From NCBI GenBank assembly GCA_026398275.1, contig JAPLTF010000032.1, positions 1 to 64,000 of the forward strand: a stretch of 64,000 nucleotides of DNA, in the 5' to 3' direction. The number at the start of each line of letters is the position of its first letter. Within the stretch, counting starts at the first letter, position 1. Origin of the DNA: Verrucomicrobiota bacterium. Its GTDB lineage: Bacteria > Verrucomicrobiota > Verrucomicrobiia > Chthoniobacterales > Terrimicrobiaceae. The translations under genes and the position numbers were made by a program. Of the stretch, positions 1 through 7,491 are shown in pieces. The notes beneath the pieces were generated by a model. It did no database searches, had not been told where the DNA came from, and saw only the letters and a program-made list of their open reading frames with translations.

Positions 1-103
1 CGAGAGTAGAAAAGGCCGGATGGCAAGGCGCTCGCGAAGGCGCATCCCCTCAGCGGGCTGTAACTGAGCGAGCAACGCCGCCAGACGGCCTTTTCTGCTC
101 TCG
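1..103. repeat. Long imperfect hairpin (structured intergenic repeat)
   Basis: The outer arms at 1-18 (cgagagtagaaaaggccg) and 86-103 (cggccttttctgctctcg) are reverse complements with one mismatch. Inner pairings such as ggcgctcgc against gcgagcaacgcc suggest a cruciform or folded RNA. No convincing coding potential runs through it. The left arm starts at the first base of the window, so the element may extend further. Confidence 0.6.
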
Positions 104-121
104 CCCAGAGGGTTGCGTGTC

Positions 122-265
122 TTTTTGGCTTGGCCTGCGTCGCTCAGGCGGGGCAGCCGCCCGAAGGGAGACAGCCTGCCGCAGGCAGCCCGGAGGGCGA
201 TGCGAAGCATCGGCAACACCGCCGTGGGTATTGCCGCCGCCTTCGTGCCTTGGCCAAGCCAAAAA
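122..265. repeat. Second long inverted repeat with nested hairpins
   Basis: tttttggcttggcc at 122-135 is perfectly complementary to ggccaagccaaaaa at 252-265. Smaller hairpins lie between the arms (gcctgccgcaggc near 172-184; gatgcgaagcatc near 199-211). The arrangement resembles REP-type or small non-autonomous elements. Only one copy was seen in the window. Confidence 0.6.
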
Positions 266-321
266 TCCTCAGCAACGCGGCTTTTTCCTAATTATTTCAC
301 AGGTTCTTATGCTTGCTCCTT

Positions 322-385
322 GCCCCTTTAGGTGGCCCCACCGGATGCCGCGTTTACGCGGCGCCGGTGGGTCGCTTGAAGGGGC
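322..385. repeat. Third hairpin repeat
   Basis: Three nested stems are visible: gcccctt (322-328) with aaggggc (379-385), cccaccgg (337-344) with ccggtggg (364-371), and gccgcg with cgcggc around a short loop (347-362). The compact symmetric fold is typical of extragenic palindromes. Confidence 0.6.
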
Positions 386-413
386 ATTGTGCCTTGATGC
401 AATCTCAAGAAAA

Positions 414-644
414 TCAAATCAAACTATCAGTTGCCCACTGGCTCCGCCGACAGAATGCCAGTAAGCCTTCACTGCACTCGTCACAGATAATCCATGTGTG
501 GAAGAAATCTCCGGCTCGCCGTTTCGTGCATAAAACAACCCGCTTCGAGGGACGAGTCTCCCAGTGGTCGCCCTCTACAGCTCCACACATTTCGCAGAAA
601 GGCAGTCGAAGGCCAGCCCCGGTTTGACAGGAGATGAAAGACAC
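414..644 (-). CDS. Small putative zinc-ribbon protein
   Basis: A leftward reading frame of about 76 codons from a GTG at 644 contains a CxxC pair (CEMCGA) and a second CxxC (CDECSEGL) about 30 residues later, separated by a basic stretch (WETRPSKRVVLCTKRR). The spacing looks like a four-cysteine metal site. An ATG far upstream (851) would add residues with no protein-like character, so the shorter form is chosen. The family was not recognised, and the protein may be a remnant. Confidence 0.4.
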   Translation of the reverse strand: MSFISCQTGAGLRLPFCEMCGAVEGDHWETRPSKRVVLCTKRRAGDFFHTWIICDECSEGLLAFCRRSQWATDSLI

Positions 645-732
645 GCTCAACCGTATTCGCTGAAAAGCGGAGAATGCAAGATGTTCGTTTAAAGCACACC
701 AATGAAGGCGCTGCTTTGCTACAAAATGGCTG

Positions 733-1008
733 ATGGGAACAACGGCCAAAAAGCTGAAGTCGCGAAATATCATTGGAGTTCGAATCCGGGAAGCGCGTCG
801 GCTTTTTGTTCCTCCACTGACGCAAGACCAGGTTTCGGGACGATTGGCCAAAATGGGTATTCAACTCGATCGGGTTGCTTTGGCAAAAGTCGAAAGCGGT
901 CTCCGATGTGCATTTGATTTTGAGGTCAAGGCTTTATCGGCCGTATTGAAAGTCGATGCAAACTGGCTCCTCGGAATTGCCACGCATACAAGCGAACGCA
1001 GCTCATGA
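733..1008 (+). CDS. XRE-family helix-turn-helix regulator
   Basis: A 91-residue protein that is almost entirely a Cro/CI-type DNA-binding domain. It has an IGVRIREARR start helix, the TQDQVSGRLAKMGI turn region, VALAKVESG as recognition helix and KALSAVLKVDANWLLG as closing helix. Such proteins act as local repressors of mobile elements or toxin-antitoxin loci. Its stop codon overlaps the next start by 4 bases (ATGA at 1005-1008), implying translational coupling to a now broken partner. Confidence 0.75.
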   Translation: MGTTAKKLKSRNIIGVRIREARRLFVPPLTQDQVSGRLAKMGIQLDRVALAKVESGLRCAFDFEVKALSAVLKVDANWLLGIATHTSERSS

Positions 1009-1309
1009 GCTTTCAAACTGCATCCTATCTCCGCAGGGCAACAGCGCGAGCCAAGTCGGATGTGGCCAACAAACTTGTGAGCATGTTTCTCCATGAGGTA
1101 AGCCGCAAAATCAGCAAGAAGCACGCTGCCGTATCAGCGAGTTTCGCACACAATATGCGCGGGCGTTGGAGTTGAGTGCCAAAGCACAACCTTTCCTTCA
1201 CCAGGAATTGGAGAAGATTTATCGGGAGTGCCAAATTTTCGCGACAACCCGCATCAAGGGAGCTGTTGAGACGGTCATTTCAAGCCTGCCTATTCAGCCT
1301 TCTCACTGA
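1005..1309 (+). pseudogene. Frameshifted small gene downstream of the XRE regulator
   Basis: An ATG at 1005 overlaps the stop of the XRE gene. The first frame gives MSFQTASYLRRATARAK and stops at 1175. A second frame, picked up near 1130, gives a charged helical stretch (RISEFRTQYARALELSAKAQ, then FLHQELEKIYRECQ) ending with TGA at 1307-1309. Both parts look like protein, so one frameshift in a gene of about 100 codons is the simplest reading. The family was not recognised. Position suggests a partner encoded with the regulator. Confidence 0.45.
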
Positions 1310-1450
1310 TCGCTATTCGAGTTGTGTCCGAGGGCAGATTCAATTCCCGAACGGAAATTGTTCCCCGCACCAACTTGACACCGACGAAGCGGGGATCAAT
1401 GTGCGAGGAAGGTTTCGGCATTTTCTGTGAAAGCATCAACACCATCGGCG

Positions 1451-1711
1451 TTAGGGAAGCCGGTCGTACTCCGCATGTGTGCCGATCCAGTCCCAGACAA
1501 AGACATTGTTTTGAAACATGCCGACGGCCCGATAGTGAATGCCGAGCCGCACGCTCCATTTCCCGCAGCCAATTTTCTTGAAATGCAGAGAGGGATGAAA
1601 AGGAGCCTTGCACCAAAGCTGGTAGTTCTTCCGGGCGACAATACGAGCCTCGACCGGCAGGGCGCGATAAATTTCCCAGAACTCAGGAGTTCCCCGACTT
1701 GGAAAGTTCAA
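1451..1711 (-). CDS. RelE/ParE-family toxin
   Basis: An 86-residue protein with the usual size and order of a RelE/ParE/HigB-type toxin: an N-terminal helix (FWEIYRALPVEARIVARKNY), a basic middle, and beta strands with GKWSVRLGIHYRAVG followed by VFVWDWIGTHAEYDRL. The final H-x-E-Y-D-R-L is common at the end of this fold. Family members cleave mRNA at the ribosome or poison gyrase; which applies here cannot be told. The start overlaps the end of the preceding antitoxin gene by 4 bases. Confidence 0.75.
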   Translation of the reverse strand: MNFPSRGTPEFWEIYRALPVEARIVARKNYQLWCKAPFHPSLHFKKIGCGKWSVRLGIHYRAVGMFQNNVFVWDWIGTHAEYDRLP

Positions 1712-1929
1712 TTCTTCTCCAAGATGGCGTCCAGCGGGATCTGGGTTCCATTCCGGCGCGAGGCTTCGACGTGGAGGTCAACGAAGTCGAGTTTCCCGGA
1801 GGAGGCGTCCGCCTTCATCTGCAAATCCCACTGGTCGTCGGCAGACGGTTGCAGATCCGCCATCAGTTCGCAGTATTCCTGCGGAGAGAGATGCGCAATG
1901 GCTTCCTTGATCTCGACAACCGTACTCAT
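1708..1929 (-). CDS. Antitoxin of a type II toxin-antitoxin pair
   Basis: A 73-residue acidic protein beginning MSTVVEIKEAIAHLSPQEYC, a short helical pattern seen in antitoxins encoded before RelE/ParE toxins. The disordered C-terminal half (ASSGKLDFVDLHVEASRRNG) would be the toxin-wrapping segment. The ATG at 1929 is preferred over one at 1959 because the extra ten residues look random. It is encoded before the toxin with a 4-base overlap, the standard order for such modules. Confidence 0.7.
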   Translation of the reverse strand: MSTVVEIKEAIAHLSPQEYCELMADLQPSADDQWDLQMKADASSGKLDFVDLHVEASRRNGTQIPLDAILEKN

Positions 1930-2138
1930 GGGCGGAATATGACGCGAGAAAGCCGACAATGCAAGGCTGGGGAGCGGAACTCTCTACACGACGACCGCCA
2001 GAAATCCGGGGCCGGAGGCTCGCGCTGTCGCGGATTCCGGCAATGTCGCCCGCCCGCAAAGCCTTATGGATAAAAGCTCGGGGCGCATTCTGTCGCACCA
2101 TGTCGCTGAACGTCGCGAAAATAAAGATGGTGCGCGAT

Positions 2139-2162
2139 GCAGGGTTCGAATCTGCGACTTCC
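2139..2162 (+). other. tRNA-like T-arm and acceptor-like 3' segment
   Basis: gcagggttcgaatctgc (2139-2155) folds as a 5-bp T-stem with the GTTCGAA loop of tRNAs and is followed by a 7-base acceptor-like segment. No D-arm or anticodon arm could be assembled upstream and no CCA follows, so it is not a whole tRNA. It lies 134 bases before a tyrosine recombinase gene, where integrative elements often carry a copy of a tRNA 3' end as attachment site. No second copy was found in the window. Confidence 0.35.
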
Positions 2163-2295
2163 AACCCTCCCCCTGACAACCCGTCTTTCCTAGGTAGAAT
2201 AAGGCTCTATAACGATTATTTATTTGCATGCTGTTATGACTTTGTTATGACTTTATCTCAAGCAAATCGAATTCCTCCCACCTTTCCACCGCATC

Positions 2296-3450
2296 ATGGC
2301 CAGCCTCCACAAGCACCCCCGCTCCCCGTTCTACTACTGCGCCTACACGCTCGAGGACGGCACCCGCCGGTTTCGCTCCACCAAAAAACGAATCAAGGGC
2401 GAGGCCATGCAAGTTTGCGTGCAGTGGGCCGGAGCGGTCCGGGAGGCCGGGGCAAACCACCGGGATCTCGAGATTCTCAACGAAATGCGAAAAGCCCGTG
2501 GCAAGCAGGAGCTCAATCTGCAGCGCATTGGTGAGTATTTTGAAAACTGGCTGGAAGGGAGAAAACTCCACATCAGCCCGGCAACTTGGACCCGCTACAA
2601 CACGAGCATCCAGAAATTTCTCGGGTTTCTTGGGGACCGGGTGAAGGACGACTTGCGAAATCTGAGTGCCGAGCAGATCGAGGAGTTCCGCAAATCCGAG
2701 CAGCAGGCTGGCCTTGCCTCCGCCACCTTGAACATGGATCTCAAAGCGATCCGGTCCGCGCTGGGGCTCGCCAAACGCCGTGGCTACCTGCAGATCAACA
2801 TGGCGTCCACGATCGAGGCGGAGCAGGGGGAAAAGGCGGAGCGCCAGGCTTTCACGTTGGAGCAAATTCAGAAATTGCTCCAGGTGGCAGATGATGAGTG
2901 GTACGGGCTCATCCATGTCGGCTACTTCACCGGGCTACGGCTTGGCGACGCCTCGACCCTCACCTGGGGGCAGGTGGACATCCAGCAGAAAACCATCACC
3001 TGCTATCCTCAGAAGCGCCGCAGAAAGAGCGCCAAGCCAGCGCATGTGGAGCCGATTCACAAACATCTCCTCGTCTGGTTCAAAGGGTGGAAGTCGGAAC
3101 ATGCCGCCGTGGGAGCCGCAGACCCTGTGTTTCCGGTTCTTTCCAAAAAATCCGTCCACAGGCGCAACGGGCTTTCAAACACATTTACCAGAATGATCGA
3201 TGCGGCGAAAATCCCAAACCCCATCGTTCGCCAAAAAGGCAAGGGCAAGCGCGGGCGCTCCACCCCCGCGCTCTCCTTTCATTCGCTCCGCCATTCCTTC
3301 AACACCCAGCTCGAGGCGGCCGGCGTTTCCGAGGAAGTGCGCATGCGTCTCTCCGACCACAGCACTCCCTCAATCAATCGGGGCTACACCAAACCCGAGC
3401 ATGAGCGTCTTGAAAAGGAGATCAATAAACTCAAGCCTTTGGCTTCGTAG
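2296..3450 (+). CDS. Tyrosine recombinase / phage-type integrase
   Basis: A 384-residue site-specific recombinase. The N-terminal part (about 75-165) is a SAM-like core-binding domain. The catalytic domain shows Arg215 in TGLRLGDAS, His329 and Arg332 in SFHSLRHSF, His355 in RLSDHSTPS and the nucleophile Tyr364 in NRGYTKPE, so the active site appears complete. Such enzymes integrate or excise genomic islands or phages, often at tRNA genes; a tRNA-like T-arm sits just upstream. The neighbourhood (toxin-antitoxin pair, XRE regulator, truncated genes) fits the edge of an integrated element. No phage structural genes follow. Confidence 0.88.
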   Translation: MASLHKHPRSPFYYCAYTLEDGTRRFRSTKKRIKGEAMQVCVQWAGAVREAGANHRDLEILNEMRKARGKQELNLQRIGEYFENWLEGRKLHISPATWTRYNTSIQKFLGFLGDRVKDDLRNLSAEQIEEFRKSEQQAGLASATLNMDLKAIRSALGLAKRRGYLQINMASTIEAEQGEKAERQAFTLEQIQKLLQVADDEWYGLIHVGYFTGLRLGDASTLTWGQVDIQQKTITCYPQKRRRKSAKPAHVEPIHKHLLVWFKGWKSEHAAVGAADPVFPVLSKKSVHRRNGLSNTFTRMIDAAKIPNPIVRQKGKGKRGRSTPALSFHSLRHSFNTQLEAAGVSEEVRMRLSDHSTPSINRGYTKPEHERLEKEINKLKPLAS

Positions 3451-3602
3451 TCTGCTGTCCAACGACAATTACAAAAGCTCGCGCAACCTCAGACTGCGAC
3501 TCGGCGTTAACGTAATCACCTATCCTATGTTCCCCCATAGGCGCAGGGGGGAGTTTGAGGCGGGGATAGGCCAATGACTGTCCCCCCTCAAGAAAAAACG
3601 GC

Positions 3603-3848
3603 TTGGGTCCTTTGATCCCGGAAGCCGTGGCCGATGAAATCATCGGCGAACTCCAAGCCCTGTTCGCCCGCCACAACGTCGGAGCAGCCCTCAGCGCGAA
3701 GGCCGTGTTCAAACCCACCAAGGAATTCCACAGTGCCCGCCACACGCTGTATTCGGCAGAGGAGAACATGGGGATCGATAAAGTGGTGCCGGTCGCGGCG
3801 AGCGTGAAGACGAAGCTCGGGAGGGGAGGGACGGGGGGCGGGGAGTGA
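3603..3848 (+). CDS. Short unrecognised protein, probably a 3' gene fragment
   Basis: A frame of 81 codons reads protein-like (VADEIIGELQALFARHNVGA, later YSAEENMGIDKVVPV) and ends in a Gly-rich tail. There is no good start: the only options are a TTG at 3603 or codons after an in-frame TAG shortly upstream. It may therefore be the C-terminal remnant of a longer gene cut by the recombination that placed the integrase next to it. The family was not recognised. Confidence 0.35.
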   Translation: MGPLIPEAVADEIIGELQALFARHNVGAALSAKAVFKPTKEFHSARHTLYSAEENMGIDKVVPVAASVKTKLGRGGTGGGE

Positions 3849-3941
3849 GCTCTGCAGACCAGCTTGCTGATCAGATTAGGGGAGCACAACCTTAAAGGCA
3901 TCCGCGATTGCGGTGGAGAAAAGGCCGCGGACTTCCATTTT

Positions 3942-4448
3942 CTACAGCCCCAGCCAGCGGTGGATATTCCGGACTCCTTCGCAGGGGACAGCGCGGATCC
4001 CGCGAAGCCCGATGTGCCCCGGGCACGAACCACCCTGTCCTCGCCAACCACAAGTTCATGGTGAGCTAAGCGGTAAATTCCCGATGGCGCTCCAGCAGCA
4101 GCCATGCAGTCGGTCGTAAAAAACGCCTTTCCGCGCGGCTTTGCACGGAAGAAGTTTTGCAACACGAATGGCGGCAGGTGGATTCCGTCGGGAATGAAAA
4201 ACGCGGTCAGCTCGTCCCGGGCCAGGAGCCGCTGGGTCACGTTGTCGTGCCGGGGCATTTCCAAAGGAACACCGTTTCCGAGGTGCGTGCAAAACCTCGC
4301 TCCCGCATCGATCACTCTGTCGATATCGGCATCGGATGCGTTGGTATGCCCGAGAGAAACCTGCACGCCGGAGCTCGGCGGCGGCCAAATCGGGCTGTTG
4401 GAAATCCACGCCTGCAAACCCGTTGACCTGGATATCAAAAAGACTCAT
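3942..4448 (-). pseudogene. nagA: N-acetylglucosamine-6-phosphate deacetylase, internally deleted
   Basis: The ATG at 4448 starts a NagA-like N terminus (FDIQVNGFAGVDFQQPDL). About 25 codons in, the reading jumps to another frame carrying the centre of NagA: VSLGHTNAS, then THLGNG, then IPDGIHLPP and TTDCMAAAGAP. After GFAGSALSP it jumps again to RNIHRWLGL and a stop at 3942-3944, a typical NagA C terminus. Two internal segments, including the expected metal-binding HxEGPF region, are therefore missing and the frame is broken twice. NagA would deacetylate GlcNAc-6-phosphate ahead of NagB. It ends the long leftward operon. Nine consecutive G residues separate it from uxaB. Confidence 0.8.
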
Positions 4449-4466
4449 TCAAGAAAGGGGGGGGGC

Positions 4467-5696
4467 TTAATTCAGGTAGGGTTCGACAAGCTGGCTTAAG
4501 ATCGGTGGTTTCTTCCCAAATTTCGCCTCAAATTGGTGCGCGGTCGGCACGAGGCGGACCCTCACCTTATCCGCATGGTTCAAGGCAATCGAGCCAAGCT
4601 TGTGTTCGATCGCAGGGTTGCGGAAGCGATCCAGCACGTCATTGGCAAACCCGGTTGGGTTCTCCACACAACCCTCGAGCGTCGGGGCGATCTCCTCGAA
4701 AAGCAGGCGTTCCAGCCAAGGGCGGACCTCCGGATGCTCCATGCACCCCCTCACGGTCTCGATTCCCCTCGGCAGGGCATGGCAGACCAAGGCGGAATGC
4801 GCACCGTTCAGAATCTGGACCTTGCGGTTGCGATAGGGCAGGTAATCGGAGGTGAACACCACGTTGAGTCCGGCGGCCTCGAATGGAAGCTCCCGTCCGA
4901 TCCACGCCGGGCCTTCGATCACCCAGCTGTGGAACCACTCTCCCGCATCAAGCAACTGGTCCTCGTAACCAAGCTGTTCCCAAAGCGCCGCCGCTTCCGT
5001 GCCGGGGAATCCGGTCACGATCCGGTCAACCAAGGTGTTGCAAAAGACGTTCTCCTCCTCCAGCCAGCGGATGAATCCGGATTCCAACCGCCACCTGGCA
5101 GCGGTTTCAAGAACGCATGTCTTGAGCTTCGTCCCGTTGCTCTCGATCAGCTCGCAGGGCAGATGGACAACTCCCTTTCCCGCGCCGGAACCGAAAACCC
5201 GGAACCGCTCGTAGAGGAAGCGCGCGAGCTTGGCGGGAAACGATACCGGCGGAGCGTCTTCCAAGCGATCGTCGGGACTGCAGGCGATCCCGGACTCGGT
5301 CGTGTTGGAAACGATGAAGCGAAGGTCGGGGCTGCCGGCGCAGCGGAGCCATTCGCCGTGGGCGGTGTAAGGATCGATTCCGCGGGAGACCGAGGAGATC
5401 AGCGTGCGCTCGTCCACCGCGCGGCCCTCGTTGATTCCGCGTAGAATCACCGTGTAGAGCCCGTCCTGCTTCTGCAGTTCCGCGACCATTCCATGGGCTA
5501 TCGGCTGAGCCACGACGATGCTTCCATCGTAGAGGCCCCGCTGCTGTAAGAGGTGAATCATCCAGTCGAAGAAACCCCTCAGAAATCCTCCTTCGCCAAA
5601 CTGCAGGATGGTTTCGCGTCGTGCGGGCAGTGTCCCGGGATGTAGGTCTCGGGATACCCCACCAGATTGGAGCAGTGCCTTGTTGATGCGTTGCAT
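4467..5696 (-). CDS. uxaB: Tagaturonate reductase (altronate oxidoreductase), C-terminally short
   Basis: A mannitol-dehydrogenase-family enzyme that reduces tagaturonate to altronate with NADH in the galacturonate pathway. Landmarks are the N-terminal nucleotide-binding region (ILQFGEGGFLRGFFDWM), IVSNTTESGI, the mid-protein VDRIVTGFPG and the substrate region KVQILNGAHSAL. UxaB proteins are usually about 480 residues. This one has 409 and stops soon after VRLVPTAHQFEAKFG, where the family continues with C-terminal helices. The stop lies next to the deleted nagA remnant, so the end may have been lost in a rearrangement. It is 9 bases downstream of uxaA. Confidence 0.85.
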   Translation of the reverse strand: MQRINKALLQSGGVSRDLHPGTLPARRETILQFGEGGFLRGFFDWMIHLLQQRGLYDGSIVVAQPIAHGMVAELQKQDGLYTVILRGINEGRAVDERTLISSVSRGIDPYTAHGEWLRCAGSPDLRFIVSNTTESGIACSPDDRLEDAPPVSFPAKLARFLYERFRVFGSGAGKGVVHLPCELIESNGTKLKTCVLETAARWRLESGFIRWLEEENVFCNTLVDRIVTGFPGTEAAALWEQLGYEDQLLDAGEWFHSWVIEGPAWIGRELPFEAAGLNVVFTSDYLPYRNRKVQILNGAHSALVCHALPRGIETVRGCMEHPEVRPWLERLLFEEIAPTLEGCVENPTGFANDVLDRFRNPAIEHKLGSIALNHADKVRVRLVPTAHQFEAKFGKKPPILSQLVEPYLN

Positions 5697-5705
5697 GGCG
5701 GTTTT

Positions 5706-7193
5706 TTAAAGTGTAACGCCTTGTTTCCAGATCGCAATTTCGCGGAAGCCGTTAATTTCATTGCGGGCCGGCTGCCCGGAGGCGACGGCGAGCACGAGCT
5801 TCATCAGATCCTCCGCAGGATCGCTGCCATCCGGATCGAGAAGCGTCCCGGCGTCGAAGTCGATCCACTTCGGCTTGCGCCGGGCCAGGTCGGTGTTGGT
5901 GGAAACCTTGAGGGTCGGCACCGGCACCCCGAGCGGTGTGCCGCGTCCCGTGGTGAAGAGGATCACGTGGGCGCCGGCAGCGGCCAGTGCCGTGGAGGAG
6001 ACCCCATCATTGCCCGGACCTTCGATCAGGCTCAGTCCGCCCAGCTTTTGAGGGGAGCTATCGCCGTAGCGGCCGATATGCCGGACGGGAGCCATCCCGC
6101 CCTTCTGGATGCAGCCGAGAGATTTTTCCTCCAGGGTAGTGATGCCACCGTCCTTGTTTCCGGGAGAGGGATTTTCGGACACCGGTTCGTTGTGGCGGAG
6201 AAAGTAGTCCCGAAACCGGTTGACCATCTCCACCGCGCTCTCGAGCGTGGCCGTGTCCTGGCAGCGCGGAAAGATCGCCTGCTCGGCACCGAACATTTCC
6301 GGAACCTCGGTCAGGATGACAGTGCCTCCCCATTCGGTGTGCCTGTCGGCGATCCGGCCGACGAGCGGGTTTGCCGTCAGGCCGCTGAACCCGTCGCTTC
6401 CGCCACATTTCATCCCCAGCACCAGTTCGGACGCGGGGAGAGCCTCCCGCTGGAATCCGGAGGCATAGGCGACCAGTTTCTCCACTTCCTCAAGCCCCTT
6501 TTCCTCCTCGTCCCCCACATCCTGGGCGCTAAAAAACCGGATCCGGTCTGGGTCAAACTCTCCGACCTCTTCAAGAAATGAACGCAGCGTGTTGTTTTCA
6601 CAGCCCAGTCCCAGAATGAGAACCGCGGCCGCGTTCGGATGGCGGACGAGCGAGGCGAGAATCTTCCGTGTATTATCCAAATCCCCGCCAAGCTGGGAAC
6701 ATCCGTAGGGATGGGCGAACGCATGAATCCCGTCGATTGAGGAGCCCGGGACAACCCACCGCCGAGCCGCCATTTCAGCGATGTGCTGACTGGGAACATT
6801 GACGCAACCGACAGTGTTGATGATCCAGATTTCGTTGCGGATGGCCACCCGCCCATCAGGACGGCGAAAGCCTTGAAATGTTGGGACGGGTCCCCGGAAT
6901 TTGGAGATCTCGGGAACCGCCATCTCCCGCACGGAGACGTTGCTAGATCCCAGCGTGGTGGCCGCGTTGTGCGAGTGAACATGCTCGCCCGCCGTGATCG
7001 GCCGGTTCGCCCGGGCGATGGAAAATCCATATTTCCGGACGAGCCCGCCTTCGGGGATTCCCACAAGCGCCACCTTGTGCCCGGCAGGGATATCCTGCCG
7101 GAAGACAATTTCGCCGTCGCGCCTACCTGCCTTCACGTCCCGGCTCGTGACTCCCACATTGTCCGCTGGATGAATTCGGATGATTCCGGTCAT
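5706..7193 (-). CDS. uxaA: Altronate dehydratase
   Basis: About 495 residues from the ATG at 7193, matching the usual length of UxaA, which dehydrates D-altronate to 2-keto-3-deoxygluconate. The N-terminal SAF-like part contains the GEHVHSHN motif. The catalytic part has PYGCSQLGGD, ILGLGCENN, LGMKCGGSDGFSG and, near the end, FTTGRGTPLG. Longer forms starting at 7217 or 7244 (GTG) are possible, but the added residues look non-native. It lies between the collapsed nagB and uxaB on the same strand, so transcription is shared. Confidence 0.92.
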   Translation of the reverse strand: MTGIIRIHPADNVGVTSRDVKAGRRDGEIVFRQDIPAGHKVALVGIPEGGLVRKYGFSIARANRPITAGEHVHSHNAATTLGSSNVSVREMAVPEISKFRGPVPTFQGFRRPDGRVAIRNEIWIINTVGCVNVPSQHIAEMAARRWVVPGSSIDGIHAFAHPYGCSQLGGDLDNTRKILASLVRHPNAAAVLILGLGCENNTLRSFLEEVGEFDPDRIRFFSAQDVGDEEEKGLEEVEKLVAYASGFQREALPASELVLGMKCGGSDGFSGLTANPLVGRIADRHTEWGGTVILTEVPEMFGAEQAIFPRCQDTATLESAVEMVNRFRDYFLRHNEPVSENPSPGNKDGGITTLEEKSLGCIQKGGMAPVRHIGRYGDSSPQKLGGLSLIEGPGNDGVSSTALAAAGAHVILFTTGRGTPLGVPVPTLKVSTNTDLARRKPKWIDFDAGTLLDPDGSDPAEDLMKLVLAVASGQPARNEINGFREIAIWKQGVTL

Positions 7194-7248
7194 GGAATTC
7201 AGGCGGGATTCGGGCATGTTCGTTCGTGGGGCTATCCTTCGCACCTGT

Positions 7249-7491
7249 TTACTTGAGTAGTGTGGCCGATCCCTCGTCGAGATGGAACGCAGTGACGCGC
7301 GTCCAATCGATCCGGGGCTCCTTGATGAGCTGCTCGATCATTTCGAACTGCGAGGCTCCGGTGGCCACGATAATGTTCGCGCGTCCGTTCTTGCGGATGG
7401 CTTCGCGGATAAGCTTTGCGCCCAGCACCGCAGCGGCCTTACCCGACGCCTGCTTGGTTTTTGCGATGAGAGTTTTAATTTTGGGTTTCAA
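7249..7491 (-). pseudogene. nagB: Glucosamine-6-phosphate deaminase with the middle deleted
   Basis: The first ~72 residues closely match the intact deaminase at 23289-24023 (ANIIVATGASQFEMIE, then DWTRVTAFHLDE), and the next residues are GSATLL, the extreme C terminus of that paralogue (DAGSASLL). About 165 codons between them are missing, including the GIGENGH region, so no deaminase can be made although the frame stays open. In the intact copy the two junction points share cgtcgag, the bases found at the fusion. The start overlaps the FGGY kinase stop by 4 bases, so operon architecture was kept. Confidence 0.85.

Noticed and set aside
2139-2162. Complete tRNA gene
   Set aside because: Only a T-arm and acceptor-like end can be formed; no anticodon arm or D-arm fits upstream.
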